The notes under the pieces were generated by a model that was not told the origin of the DNA, did no database searches, and was given only the letters and a program-made list of their open reading frames with translations. Of a DNA stretch of 64,000 bases, positions 37,691 to 45,629 are shown piece by piece (the stretch's first letter is position 1; each line of letters begins with the position of its first letter). The stretch comes from Arthrobacter liuii. Lineage in GTDB: Bacteria; Actinomycetota; Actinomycetes; Actinomycetales; Micrococcaceae. Where the stretch lies: contig NZ_BMFW01000013.1 of NCBI RefSeq assembly GCF_014639275.1, positions 1-64,000 of the forward strand. The letters run 5' to 3'. A program made the translations under genes and the position numbers.

Positions 37691-37739
37691 GCATGCGTGC
37701 GTCTACGGTCGGGCGGGGCCCGATCCTCTGCGTGCTATT

Positions 37740-37791
37740 CCCCGCACCCCCGCTAAGGCCGCTTCGCGGCGAGCGGGGGGTGGGGGGCCCC
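37740..37791. repeat. C/G-rich imperfect palindrome
   Basis: A C-rich left arm (37740-37754) faces a G-rich right arm (37771-37787), with the perfect inner hairpin GCCGC-TTC-GCGGC (37758-37770). It stands between the pyc terminator and the end of the acyl-CoA ligase gene. It could be a member of a dispersed repeat family or a second terminator for the leftward gene. Confidence 0.5.
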
Positions 37792-37896
37792 TTTTACGCA
37801 CGCTGCCGGACCGCGCGCCGCCCTCCAGGGCATGTCACCGGAGCAGGGATGGCCGCGCTGAGTAGAGGACCGGGGATCGCTTGTTCCAGGCTTGAG

Positions 37897-39705
37897 TCAG
37901 GAGCGTGGGGCCGAGTACATCTCTTCGATGATCGTTTCGAAGTCCTTCATGACCTGGGCTCTTTTTACCTTCATTGACGGCGTGAGGTGGCCGGAGGCTT
38001 CCGTGAAGTCGGCCGGGACAATGCGGAAGGACTTGATGGCCTCTGCCTGGGAGACGGACGTGTTGGCTGCAGTGACCAGGTCCTGGACTGCAGCCTTGAC
38101 CACCGGGTTTTGTGCCGCGTCGTCGAGGGTGGTGTCCGCCGGAAGTCCGTGGCGCTGGAGCCAGCCCGGCAGTGCCTCCTGGTCGAGGGTCACCAGGGCG
38201 CCGATGAAGGGCCTGTTGTCGCCCACCACCAGCACCTGCGATACCAGGGCGTCGGCGCGGATCTGGTCCTCAAGCAGGGCCGGGATGACGTTCTTGCCGC
38301 CGGCGGTGACGATGATCTCCTTCTTGCGGCCGGTAATCCAGACGAACCCTTCCTCGTCCAACCGGCCAATGTCCCCCGTGTGGAACCAGCCGTCAGTGAA
38401 CGCATCCGCCGTGAGGTCTTCCCGCCTGAAGTAGCCCCGCATGACGCAGACGCCCTTCGCCAGGATCTCGCCGTCGTCGGCAATCTTTACGGCGTTCCCC
38501 GGCAGGGGCTTGCCCACCGAGCCGATCTTGATCCGTGAGGGGGTGTTCACCGTGATGGGGGCGGTGGTCTCGGTCAGGCCGTACCCTTCGAGTACCTGCA
38601 GCCCGATGCCCTGGAAGAAGTGTCCCAGCCGCTCGCCAAGGGGGCCGCCGCCGGACACCGCGTGGGCAACGTGCCCACCCATGGCTGCCCGCAGCTTGCC
38701 GTAGACCAGTTTGTCGAACAAGGCATGCCGGAGCTTCAGGCCCAGCCCCACCCGTCCGTCCTGGCGGGCTTTGGAGAACGCGATGGCAGTGTCGGCGGCA
38801 CGGTGGAAGATGGCACCCTTGCCGCCGTCCTCCGCCTTAGTCAGCGCGGAGTTGTAGACCTTTTCGAAGACCCTGGGCACCGCGAGGATGAACGTCGGCT
38901 CGTAGCTCTGCAGATCGGCAAGGAGGTTCTTGATGTCGGGGGTGTGGGCAACGGTGGTTCCCGCAGCCATTGCCAGCACCGAGATGAAGCGGGCAAACAC
39001 ATGCGCCAGCGGCAGGAACATGATGGTCTTGGCGTTTTCGTGGACGATTTCGCCGATGATGGCCAGGGCGTTGTCCGAGAGCTCCACGAAGTTGCCGTGG
39101 GTGAGTTCGCAGCCCTTGGGACGTCCAGTGGTTCCGGAGGTGTAGATGATGGTGGCCACGTCCCGGAGTCCGGCGGCGCTGCGGCGGGATTCGAGTTCCT
39201 CGTCGCTGACGTCCAGGCCTGCTTCGCGGAGGCCGTTGAGGCCCTCGCCCTCAAGTTGCCACACGTGCTGCACCGCCGTGAGCCCCTCGGCCGTGACCGC
39301 CTGGCGGATGACGTTCTCGTGGTGCGCGGACTCGCCGAAGGCGGCAACGGCGCCGGAGTCCCCGAGGTTCCAGGCAACCTGGGAGGGGGAGGAGGTCTCA
39401 TAAATGGGAACGGACACCGCACCGGCGAACCAGATGGAGAAGTCCACGAGTGCCCACTCGTAGCGGGTCCGGGACATGATGCCTACGCGGTCACCTGCGC
39501 CGACTCCGCTGGCGATCAGCCCTTTGGCGAGGGCCTTCACGTCGGCCAGGAACTCGGTGGCGGGCACATCGCGCCACGAGCCCGCGGAGTCCAGGCGCGA
39601 AAACAGTGCCGGGTTGCTGGGCTTGGCCGCCTGCCGCAACACCAGGTCGGTGATGTTGGTTTCGGGTGGGACAACAACCAGGGGCGGAACACTGAATTCG
39701 CGCAC
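37897..39705 (-). CDS. Long-chain acyl-CoA synthetase (FadD15-like)
   Basis: A 602-residue AMP-forming ligase that activates long-chain fatty acids. The P-loop is ATIIYTSGTTGRPKGCELTH near residue 188. The region VLEGYGLTETTAPITVN, the adenine-site WFHTGDIGRLDEEGFVWITG and GRKKEIIVTAGGKNVIP complete the set. It resembles Rv2187 (FadD15) in sequence type and in lying at one end of the Rv2187-Rv2169 region. The start is GTG 39705 after AAAGGAG. The gene is followed by a G/C-rich palindrome. Confidence 0.9.
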   Translation of the reverse strand: MREFSVPPLVVVPPETNITDLVLRQAAKPSNPALFSRLDSAGSWRDVPATEFLADVKALAKGLIASGVGAGDRVGIMSRTRYEWALVDFSIWFAGAVSVPIYETSSPSQVAWNLGDSGAVAAFGESAHHENVIRQAVTAEGLTAVQHVWQLEGEGLNGLREAGLDVSDEELESRRSAAGLRDVATIIYTSGTTGRPKGCELTHGNFVELSDNALAIIGEIVHENAKTIMFLPLAHVFARFISVLAMAAGTTVAHTPDIKNLLADLQSYEPTFILAVPRVFEKVYNSALTKAEDGGKGAIFHRAADTAIAFSKARQDGRVGLGLKLRHALFDKLVYGKLRAAMGGHVAHAVSGGGPLGERLGHFFQGIGLQVLEGYGLTETTAPITVNTPSRIKIGSVGKPLPGNAVKIADDGEILAKGVCVMRGYFRREDLTADAFTDGWFHTGDIGRLDEEGFVWITGRKKEIIVTAGGKNVIPALLEDQIRADALVSQVLVVGDNRPFIGALVTLDQEALPGWLQRHGLPADTTLDDAAQNPVVKAAVQDLVTAANTSVSQAEAIKSFRIVPADFTEASGHLTPSMKVKRAQVMKDFETIIEEMYSAPRS

Positions 39706-39863
39706 TATAGCTCCTTTGATATCCGAAGTCCCGCGCAGGGGTTTGCCTAAAAGACTAGTACCCCCGGCGGGACCGTGCAGTACACAAACCTACTGGCGAG
39801 TAACTTAGCCGTCAATGGACGCGGCCTGCGGCGTTATATGTCAAGACAATCCTGCCGCCCGCC

Positions 39864-39869
39864 TAGAAT
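39864..39869 (+). promoter_or_regulatory. Predicted -10 (TAGAAT) of leaderless glucokinase mRNA
   Basis: TAGAAT ends 8 bases before ATG 39878, so transcription should start at or within a base or two of the A of the ATG. No usable Shine-Dalgarno precedes the start. Confidence 0.5.
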
Positions 39870-39877
39870 GGTGGACT

Positions 39878-40966
39878 ATGTACGGACCGTTGCCCGGCGA
39901 TCAGGCCGGACCCCTTGGAAGACCGGCTCCCTGGCGCCGCCGCCCCGCCTCCTACCGGGCAGGACAGCTGCATGGGGGCGTCGGCGGCCACCTTCGCCTG
40001 GGCCGCAAGGGACTGGCCATTGGGATCGATATCGGGGGAACCAAGGTAGCCGCAGGCGTGGTGGACGCCGAAGGCCGGATCCTCAGCGAAGCACGCCGCT
40101 CCACCCCGGGCACTGATCCAAGGGCGGTGGAGCACGTCATCGTGGAGCTGGTCGAGGAGCTGAGCCAGGGGCACCGGATCTGGTCAGTGGGCATCGGTGC
40201 TGCCGGCTGGATGGACCTGGCAGGTGGAACCGTGCTCTTCAGCCCGCACTTGGCGTGGCGCAACGAGCCGCTGCGCGAGAACCTCCAGCGGCTCCTTCGG
40301 CGCCCGGTACTCCTCACCAACGACGCCGACGCTGCAGCCTGGGCCGAGTGGCGATTCGGCGCGGGCCAAGGGGAGGACCGGCTGGTCTGCATCACACTGG
40401 GCACCGGGATCGGCGGCGCCATGGTGATGGACGGCCGGGTGGAACGCGGCCGGTTCGGCGTGGCAGGGGAGTTCGGCCACCAGATCATCATGCCGGGCGG
40501 CCACCGTTGTGAGTGCGGCAACCGCGGATGCTGGGAGCAATATGCCTCCGGGAACGCCCTGGGCCGGGAGGCGAGGCTCCTGGCCCGGTCCAATTCACCT
40601 GTGGCCCACGATCTGCTCGCAGCCGTGGACGGATACCCCGAAGCCATCACCGGAGCCATCGTGACCGAACTGGCGCTGGCCGGCGACCCCGCTTCCCAGG
40701 AGCTGATCGAGGAAGTCGGAGAATGGCTCGGGCTCGGGCTCGCCAACCTGGCAGCGGCACTGGATCCGGGCCTTTTCGTTATCGGCGGCGGTTTGTGCTC
40801 AGCGGGGGACCTGCTGGTGGAACCGGCCCGCAAGGCGTTCGCGCGCAACCTGACGGGACGCGGCTTCCGCCCTGCCGCAGGAATCGAGTTGGCAGCCCTC
40901 GGCCCCAACGCCGGCCTAATTGGTGCTGCGGACCTTTCGCGCGTCAGCAGCCGCGTTCGCAGTTGA
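39878..40966 (+). CDS. ROK-family glucokinase
   Basis: Phosphorylates glucose or a related sugar with ATP. The ROK marks are IGIDIGGTKVAAGVVD (about residue 47), TLGTGIGGAMVMDG, GEFGHQII and the zinc-binding CECGNRGCWEQYASG. About 45 residues rich in Pro, Gly and Arg precede the kinase domain. The sugar cannot be fixed from sequence alone; ROK members also include repressors, but no HTH is present here, which favours a kinase. ATG 39878 is preferred over an earlier frame opening at 39815. The total is 362 residues. Confidence 0.87.
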   Translation: MYGPLPGDQAGPLGRPAPWRRRPASYRAGQLHGGVGGHLRLGRKGLAIGIDIGGTKVAAGVVDAEGRILSEARRSTPGTDPRAVEHVIVELVEELSQGHRIWSVGIGAAGWMDLAGGTVLFSPHLAWRNEPLRENLQRLLRRPVLLTNDADAAAWAEWRFGAGQGEDRLVCITLGTGIGGAMVMDGRVERGRFGVAGEFGHQIIMPGGHRCECGNRGCWEQYASGNALGREARLLARSNSPVAHDLLAAVDGYPEAITGAIVTELALAGDPASQELIEEVGEWLGLGLANLAAALDPGLFVIGGGLCSAGDLLVEPARKAFARNLTGRGFRPAAGIELAALGPNAGLIGAADLSRVSSRVRS

Positions 40967-40994
40967 CGACGGCGGCGGGTCGGCTGGCAAGGAG

Positions 40995-41564
40995 CTAGAC
41001 CCTTGCGCCGTCGTCGTCCCCGTTCTTTTCCTGCGGAAGCTTCATGATCAGGTACACCGTCCCAAGCACGAACACCGCAACAATGCCGACAATGGCCAGC
41101 AGGGGCGCCGACCGCCAGAACATCGCCGACAGCAGCAGTGCCACGGGTCCGCCCACGGCTCCGAGCCATGCCAGCATGGTCAGGGGCTCAGTCCCGGCCA
41201 GGCTTGGTGGTTCCTCCGGCACGAACTCCTCATCGCCGTCGTCCACCTCGTAGTCCCGGGGACCCCCAGTGGACCCGCCCGCCCCAGGGCCATCCTGCCC
41301 GCCGCGCACTTCCGGCTGGCGTTCCGCGGCCGACATCCCGGCAGGCGGCGTCCCCGCCAAGCCCAAGGGATCGAAGTCCTGGAAGGAGGGCGGCTCCGGT
41401 GTTTCCGGCGCCGCCGCCGGACTGGTGGGCAGTTCCTGACCGGGTTCCGGGGAATCGGGGCGGATCGCCACGGTATCCGATTCGAGCCGTGCCACCAGGT
41501 CCAGCCAGACGGCGTCGTCCTGGTTGGCGCCCTGGTCTGGCTGTTCGGAGTCAGGCCTGTTCAC
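40995..41564 (-). CDS. Small membrane protein with acidic N-terminal region
   Basis: A 189-residue protein I do not recognise by family. The first ~120 residues are soluble, Pro/Glu/Asp-rich and probably disordered (FQDFDPLGLAGTPPAGM; DYEVDDGDEEFVPEEPPS). Two adjacent hydrophobic segments follow (about 125-147 and 152-172), then a short charged tail, KLPQEKNGDDDGARV. GTG 41564 follows GGAGGT closely and overlaps the end of the hydrolase gene by 14 bp, so it belongs to the leftward hydrolase operon. Confidence 0.75.
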   Translation of the reverse strand: MNRPDSEQPDQGANQDDAVWLDLVARLESDTVAIRPDSPEPGQELPTSPAAAPETPEPPSFQDFDPLGLAGTPPAGMSAAERQPEVRGGQDGPGAGGSTGGPRDYEVDDGDEEFVPEEPPSLAGTEPLTMLAWLGAVGGPVALLLSAMFWRSAPLLAIVGIVAVFVLGTVYLIMKLPQEKNGDDDGARV

Positions 41565-42357
41565 TGCGGACCTCCTGTCCCGGTCCCGCGGGTTTGTCCT
41601 GCCTGGCCTGCAGTACCCGCTGGATGAAGCCGACCGACCCCTCGAAGATGCGGTTGGCGTCGTTATCCAAAGTGGCGACGTGGTAGCTGTTTTCCAATGG
41701 GACCACTTCCAGGGGAGCATGTGCCAGTCCGTGCCGGAGGGCGGCCATGCTGGAATCGGACACCACGTGGTCCACGGTGGAGCGGTAGACCTGGACCGGT
41801 GCGGTGACCCGGGGAAGGAGCCGGACCGTGTCCTTGAACATCTTGTTGAGTTCATGGGCCGCGGCCACAGGCGTCCGCACGTAGGCGCCTTCATCGACAC
41901 CGGCCTTGAGGATGTCATTGCCAATGGAGGGGGTGCTCTTGAGCACCAGCTTGAGGATTCCGGCCAGCGGCGCTCGGGGATCGTCGATCACCAGGCCGGG
42001 ATTCACCAGGAGCACTCCTGCCACGGGACGCGTCGCGGCAAGGCGCAGGGCCAAGGCCCCGCCCATGCTCAGGCCGGCCACGAAAACCTGGTCGCACTCG
42101 GCGTCCAGTTCCAGGAAGGCATCATCCAGGGCGCCGTGCCATTGCTGCCACCGGGTGCGGGCCAGGTCCTGCCACGTGGTCCCGTGGCCCGGCAGCAGCG
42201 GCATCCGGACGGCGAAACCGGCTGCGGCGAATGCCGTGGCCCAGGCCCGCAGGCCGTGGGGGCTGCCCGTGAAGCCGTGGGAAAGGACCACCCCCGTGCG
42301 GGGCCCTTCGCCACTGAAGGCACTGGTGAACGGGCTGTGGTCCGGACCGGAGGTCAT
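41551..42357 (-). CDS. Alpha/beta hydrolase (esterase/monoacylglycerol-lipase-like), copy 2
   Basis: A 268-residue serine hydrolase. The oxyanion HG motif is LSHGFTGSPHGLRAW, the nucleophile elbow GLSMGG (about residue 101), the acid is in YRSTVDHVV and the His in ENSYHVATLDND. It resembles carboxylesterases and monoacylglycerol lipases. It is a sister of the next gene upstream: they share HGFTGSP, PLLPGHGT, GLSMGGA and HVATLD in the same order. The ATG overlaps that gene by 4 bp. The surroundings (acyl-CoA ligase, acyltransferase) suggest lipid turnover. Confidence 0.85.
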   Translation of the reverse strand: MTSGPDHSPFTSAFSGEGPRTGVVLSHGFTGSPHGLRAWATAFAAAGFAVRMPLLPGHGTTWQDLARTRWQQWHGALDDAFLELDAECDQVFVAGLSMGGALALRLAATRPVAGVLLVNPGLVIDDPRAPLAGILKLVLKSTPSIGNDILKAGVDEGAYVRTPVAAAHELNKMFKDTVRLLPRVTAPVQVYRSTVDHVVSDSSMAALRHGLAHAPLEVVPLENSYHVATLDNDANRIFEGSVGFIQRVLQARQDKPAGPGQEVRSEQA

Positions 42358-43142
42358 GGCGTCTCCAACGTACTGATGCGGGTGGCGTGGGCGGCGACGA
42401 ATTCTCCCGACCTGGCAAAGATTGCGGGGGCGTCAACGTCCAGAGTAGCCACATGTCCGCTGCTGGCAAGGTCCACCACCTCGGCAAGGTTTTGGCCCAG
42501 CCCTGTTCGGAGGAGGGCCAGCGAGGTAGGTGGAACCACGGTATCGGCGCGCGATTTGAATACCTGGACGGGAGCGTCGACACTGGGCAGTCCCCGCAAA
42601 GCTGCACCGAACAGCTTCTTGAGTTCATGCACTGCTGCCAACGGAGTAAGTGAGTAATCGCCGTCATGCGTGGCTGCCGCGGTGGGCTGGTCTTCCTGGA
42701 CGGGAACCGTGGTCCGCTGGAAGTACTTAAGGAGGCCGACGATCCGTACCCGCCGGTCATAGAAACTCAGCCCGGGATTGACCACGCTGACGCCGGCCAC
42801 GGGATGGCGGGAGGCCGTGAGCAGGGCAACGGCGCCCCCCATGGACAGCCCTGCGGTGAAGCAGGCGTCGGTCCGTGCCGACAGGTCCAGGAAGGCCGCC
42901 TCGTAGCTGCGGTACCAGTCCTTCCAACCTGTAAGTGCCAGTTGGCGCCAGTCCGTTCCGTGCCCGGGCAGCAGGGGAACGGATACGGCATACCCGAGCT
43001 CCGCCAGGTGCTGTGCCCACGGCATGATGCTCAGCGGACTCCCCGTGAACCCATGGCAAATGGCCACGCCTATGCGGGCATTGGCGCCGTGCCCTGGATA
43101 GCTGAAAGCGGCCGGCCGGGGCGGAATGCTGCTTTCAGTCAT
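42354..43142 (-). CDS. Alpha/beta hydrolase (esterase-like), copy 1
   Basis: A 262-residue serine hydrolase, first of a tandem pair. Motifs are ICHGFTGSPLSIMPW, VPLLPGHGTDWRQLA, nucleophile GLSMGGAVALL (about residue 98), acid in FKSRADTVV and His in ASSGHVATLDVD. Its upstream neighbour is the divergent acyltransferase gene (about 110 bp away), and it overlaps the second hydrolase by ATGA. The substrate is unknown; the Rv2187-Rv2178c-like context hints at membrane-lipid chemistry. Confidence 0.85.
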   Translation of the reverse strand: MTESSIPPRPAAFSYPGHGANARIGVAICHGFTGSPLSIMPWAQHLAELGYAVSVPLLPGHGTDWRQLALTGWKDWYRSYEAAFLDLSARTDACFTAGLSMGGAVALLTASRHPVAGVSVVNPGLSFYDRRVRIVGLLKYFQRTTVPVQEDQPTAAATHDGDYSLTPLAAVHELKKLFGAALRGLPSVDAPVQVFKSRADTVVPPTSLALLRTGLGQNLAEVVDLASSGHVATLDVDAPAIFARSGEFVAAHATRISTLETP

Positions 43143-43253
43143 GACTCCATCGTGTCACTGTTCCAGCCAAATCTCACTAGAGTAGGGTTGCATTGAATCG
43201 CTGGCCAGGCCCGATGCGGGGCCTGGGTGCTGCCTTCCGGAGAGGTTCACCAC

Positions 43254-44078
43254 GTGTTCTATTGGGTCATGAAAAGGATCTTCCTCGGTCCGGTGATCAA
43301 GCTGCTTTTCCGGCCCTGGGTCAAGGGCCTGGACAACATCCCGGCCCAGGGGGCCGCCATCATCGCTTCCAACCACCTGTCATTCTCCGATTCCATCTTC
43401 ATGCCCCTCATGGTGAAGCGCCCCGTCGTCTTCCTCGCCAAATCGGAATACTTCACCGGCACGGGCATCAAAGGCAGGCTGACGGCTGCGTTCTTCCGCC
43501 TCACCAACCAGTTGCCCATGGACCGGTCCGGAGGCGCGGCCTCTGCCGCGTCCCTGAACGCCGGGATGGAAGTACTCAACGCAGGCGGCCTGCTGGGCAT
43601 CTATCCCGAGGGCACGCGAAGCCCGGATGGGCGGTTGTACCGTGGCAAGGTGGGCGTGGCCAGGCTGGCGCTGCAGGCCGGCGTCCCTGTCATACCCGTT
43701 GCCATGATCGGTACTGACAAAGTCCAGCCCATCGGCAAGCGGCTGCCCAACATCCGCAGGATCGGGATGATCTTCGGCGAACCGCTGGACTTCAGCCAGT
43801 ACCGGGAGCAGGCCGAGGACAGGTCGGTCCAGCGCAAGGTCACGGATGAGATCATGTCCCAACTGCTCCGGCTTTCGGGGCAGGAATACGTGGACGAATA
43901 CGCGGCTGTGGTGAAGCTCCGGCTCGCCGGCAAGCCCGAGGAACCGCAGGCGGCAGCCGAGCCCCTGGTCGCCCCGGTGGCCACCGACGGTGAATTCGTC
44001 AGGGACAGCGGCCCCCACCGCCCGGCCGCCCGGCACCCAGGCGTGGAGGACGACGCCGGCACACCAGCTGCGGGGTAG
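43254..44078 (+). CDS. Acyltransferase, PlsC family (Rv2182c-like)
   Basis: A 274-residue acyltransferase. FYWVMKRIFLGPVIKLLF is a hydrophobic N-terminal segment. The catalytic H-x4-D is in SNHLSFSDSIFM and the substrate motif is PEGTRSPDG. Position before the class II DAHP synthase matches Rv2182c, described as a lyso-phospholipid acyltransferase. The last ~60 residues are Ala/Pro-rich. I chose GTG 43254 because GGAGAGG precedes it; a longer frame opens at 43227. TAGGGT near 43192 may be the -10. Confidence 0.85.
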   Translation: MFYWVMKRIFLGPVIKLLFRPWVKGLDNIPAQGAAIIASNHLSFSDSIFMPLMVKRPVVFLAKSEYFTGTGIKGRLTAAFFRLTNQLPMDRSGGAASAASLNAGMEVLNAGGLLGIYPEGTRSPDGRLYRGKVGVARLALQAGVPVIPVAMIGTDKVQPIGKRLPNIRRIGMIFGEPLDFSQYREQAEDRSVQRKVTDEIMSQLLRLSGQEYVDEYAAVVKLRLAGKPEEPQAAAEPLVAPVATDGEFVRDSGPHRPAARHPGVEDDAGTPAAG

Positions 44079-44165
44079 CGGAACCTTCCGGCGGACGCGC
44101 CGGGGGTTGTGACGGGGGCAGCGGGCAGCGTGACGTACCGGTGCCCGCCGCGGCCACCCTGCCGC

Positions 44166-44171
44166 TAGTCT
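44166..44171 (+). promoter_or_regulatory. Predicted -10 (TAGTCT) of leaderless aroG mRNA
   Basis: TAGTCT ends six bases before GTG 44178, which would place the transcript start at or next to the start codon. Confidence 0.5.
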
Positions 44172-44177
44172 TAGAGG

Positions 44178-45569
44178 GTGACTGAGCTATCTGCAAAACC
44201 TGCCTTTTCGCTGTCCAGCACCGCCCAGAGCGGAGCGGCCAACTATCCCGGACTGGACCACTGGCGGGACCTTCCCATCTCTCAGCAGCCCAGCTGGCAG
44301 GACCGGGACGTCTTTGAGGCCTCGGTAAGGGAACTGTCCGTCCTTCCGCCGCTGGTGTTCGCAGGCGAAGTGGACGTGCTGCGGGAACGGCTGGCTGCTG
44401 CCGCCCAGGGCAAGGCATTCCTGCTGCAGGGCGGGGACTGCGCCGAAACCTTCGAGGCCGCCACTGCGGACAAGATCAGCGCCCGCGTCAAGACCATTCT
44501 CCAAATGGCCGTGGTGCTCACCTACGGCGCCGCAATGCCGGTCATCAAGATGGGCCGCATGGCAGGCCAGTTCGCCAAGCCGCGCTCGTCGAATGATGAA
44601 ACCCGCGACGGCGTCACCTTACCCGCCTACCGCGGCGACATCGTCAACGGTTACGACTTCACCCCTGAGTCCCGCGGCCACGACGCCGCCCGCATGCTGC
44701 GTGCGTACCACACGTCCGCCTCCACGCTTAACCTCATCAGGGCATTCACCCAGGGCGGGTTCGCGGACCTCCGCTCCGTGCACCAGTGGAACAAGGGCTT
44801 TACCGAGAACCCGGCACACGCCCGCTACGAATCCCTGGCCCGCGATATCGACCGTGCCATCAAATTCATGGCGTCCTGCGGCGCCGACTTCGAAGCACTC
44901 AAGCGCGTGGAGTTCTTCGCAAGCCACGAGGCCCTGCTGCTTGACTACGAGCGCGCGCTGACCCGCATCGATTCCCGTACCGGCTTCCCCTATGACACCT
45001 CGGCCCACTTCCTGTGGATCGGGGAGCGTACCCGCGGACTTGAGGACGCCCACGTCGACTTCCTCTCACGGGTACGCAACCCCATCGGCGTGAAGCTGGG
45101 CCCGTCCACCACCGGCGATGACGCACTGCGCCTGATCGACAAGCTGGACCCGGACCGCGAGCCGGGCCGCCTCACGTTCATCACCCGCATGGGCGCCGGC
45201 AACATCCGCGAAAAACTGCCGGCCGTCGTCGAGAAGGTCACCGCGTCCGGGGCGCAGGTCCTGTGGGTCACCGACCCCATGCACGGCAACACGGTCACGT
45301 CGCCCAACGGGTACAAGACGCGCAATTTCGACGACGTCATCGACGAAGTGCGCGGCTTCTTCGAGGTGCACCACGGCCTGGGGACGGTGCCGGGCGGCCT
45401 GCACGTTGAGATGACCGGCGACGACGTGGCCGAATGCCTTGGCGGCGCGGATCCGATCGACCAGGAGGCCTTCCTGGACCGCTACGAGTCTGTCTGCGAT
45501 CCGCGCCTGAACCACATGCAGTCGCTTGAGATGGCCTTCCTGGTGGCCGGCGCCCTCGCCAAACACTAG
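44178..45569 (+). CDS. aroG: Class II 3-deoxy-7-phosphoheptulonate synthase
   Basis: DAHP synthase makes DAHP from PEP and erythrose 4-phosphate, the first step of the shikimate pathway. This is the plant-like class II form (463 residues), as in Rv2178c. Typical segments are LLQGGDCAETFE with the metal-binding Cys near residue 91, RMAGQFAKPRSS, RTRGLEDAHVDF, and GVKLGPSTTGDDALRLIDKL. The class I forms are unrelated in sequence. It is a single-gene unit, with tyrA elsewhere in the window supplying a later step. Confidence 0.95.
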   Translation: MTELSAKPAFSLSSTAQSGAANYPGLDHWRDLPISQQPSWQDRDVFEASVRELSVLPPLVFAGEVDVLRERLAAAAQGKAFLLQGGDCAETFEAATADKISARVKTILQMAVVLTYGAAMPVIKMGRMAGQFAKPRSSNDETRDGVTLPAYRGDIVNGYDFTPESRGHDAARMLRAYHTSASTLNLIRAFTQGGFADLRSVHQWNKGFTENPAHARYESLARDIDRAIKFMASCGADFEALKRVEFFASHEALLLDYERALTRIDSRTGFPYDTSAHFLWIGERTRGLEDAHVDFLSRVRNPIGVKLGPSTTGDDALRLIDKLDPDREPGRLTFITRMGAGNIREKLPAVVEKVTASGAQVLWVTDPMHGNTVTSPNGYKTRNFDDVIDEVRGFFEVHHGLGTVPGGLHVEMTGDDVAECLGGADPIDQEAFLDRYESVCDPRLNHMQSLEMAFLVAGALAKH

Positions 45570-45593
45570 GACTGAAGCCAACACGTGGGCCTG

Positions 45594-45626
45594 GAAGGTG
45601 GGCCCGGCACCGGCCAGCCCACCTTT
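45594..45626. terminator. Bidirectional hairpin between aroG and PASTA kinase
   Basis: AAGGTGGGC (45595-45603) pairs with GCCCACCTT (45617-45625), and a G-T pair extends the stem outward; a 13-base loop separates the arms. It lies between two convergent genes. Confidence 0.6.
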
Positions 45627-45629
45627 CGG

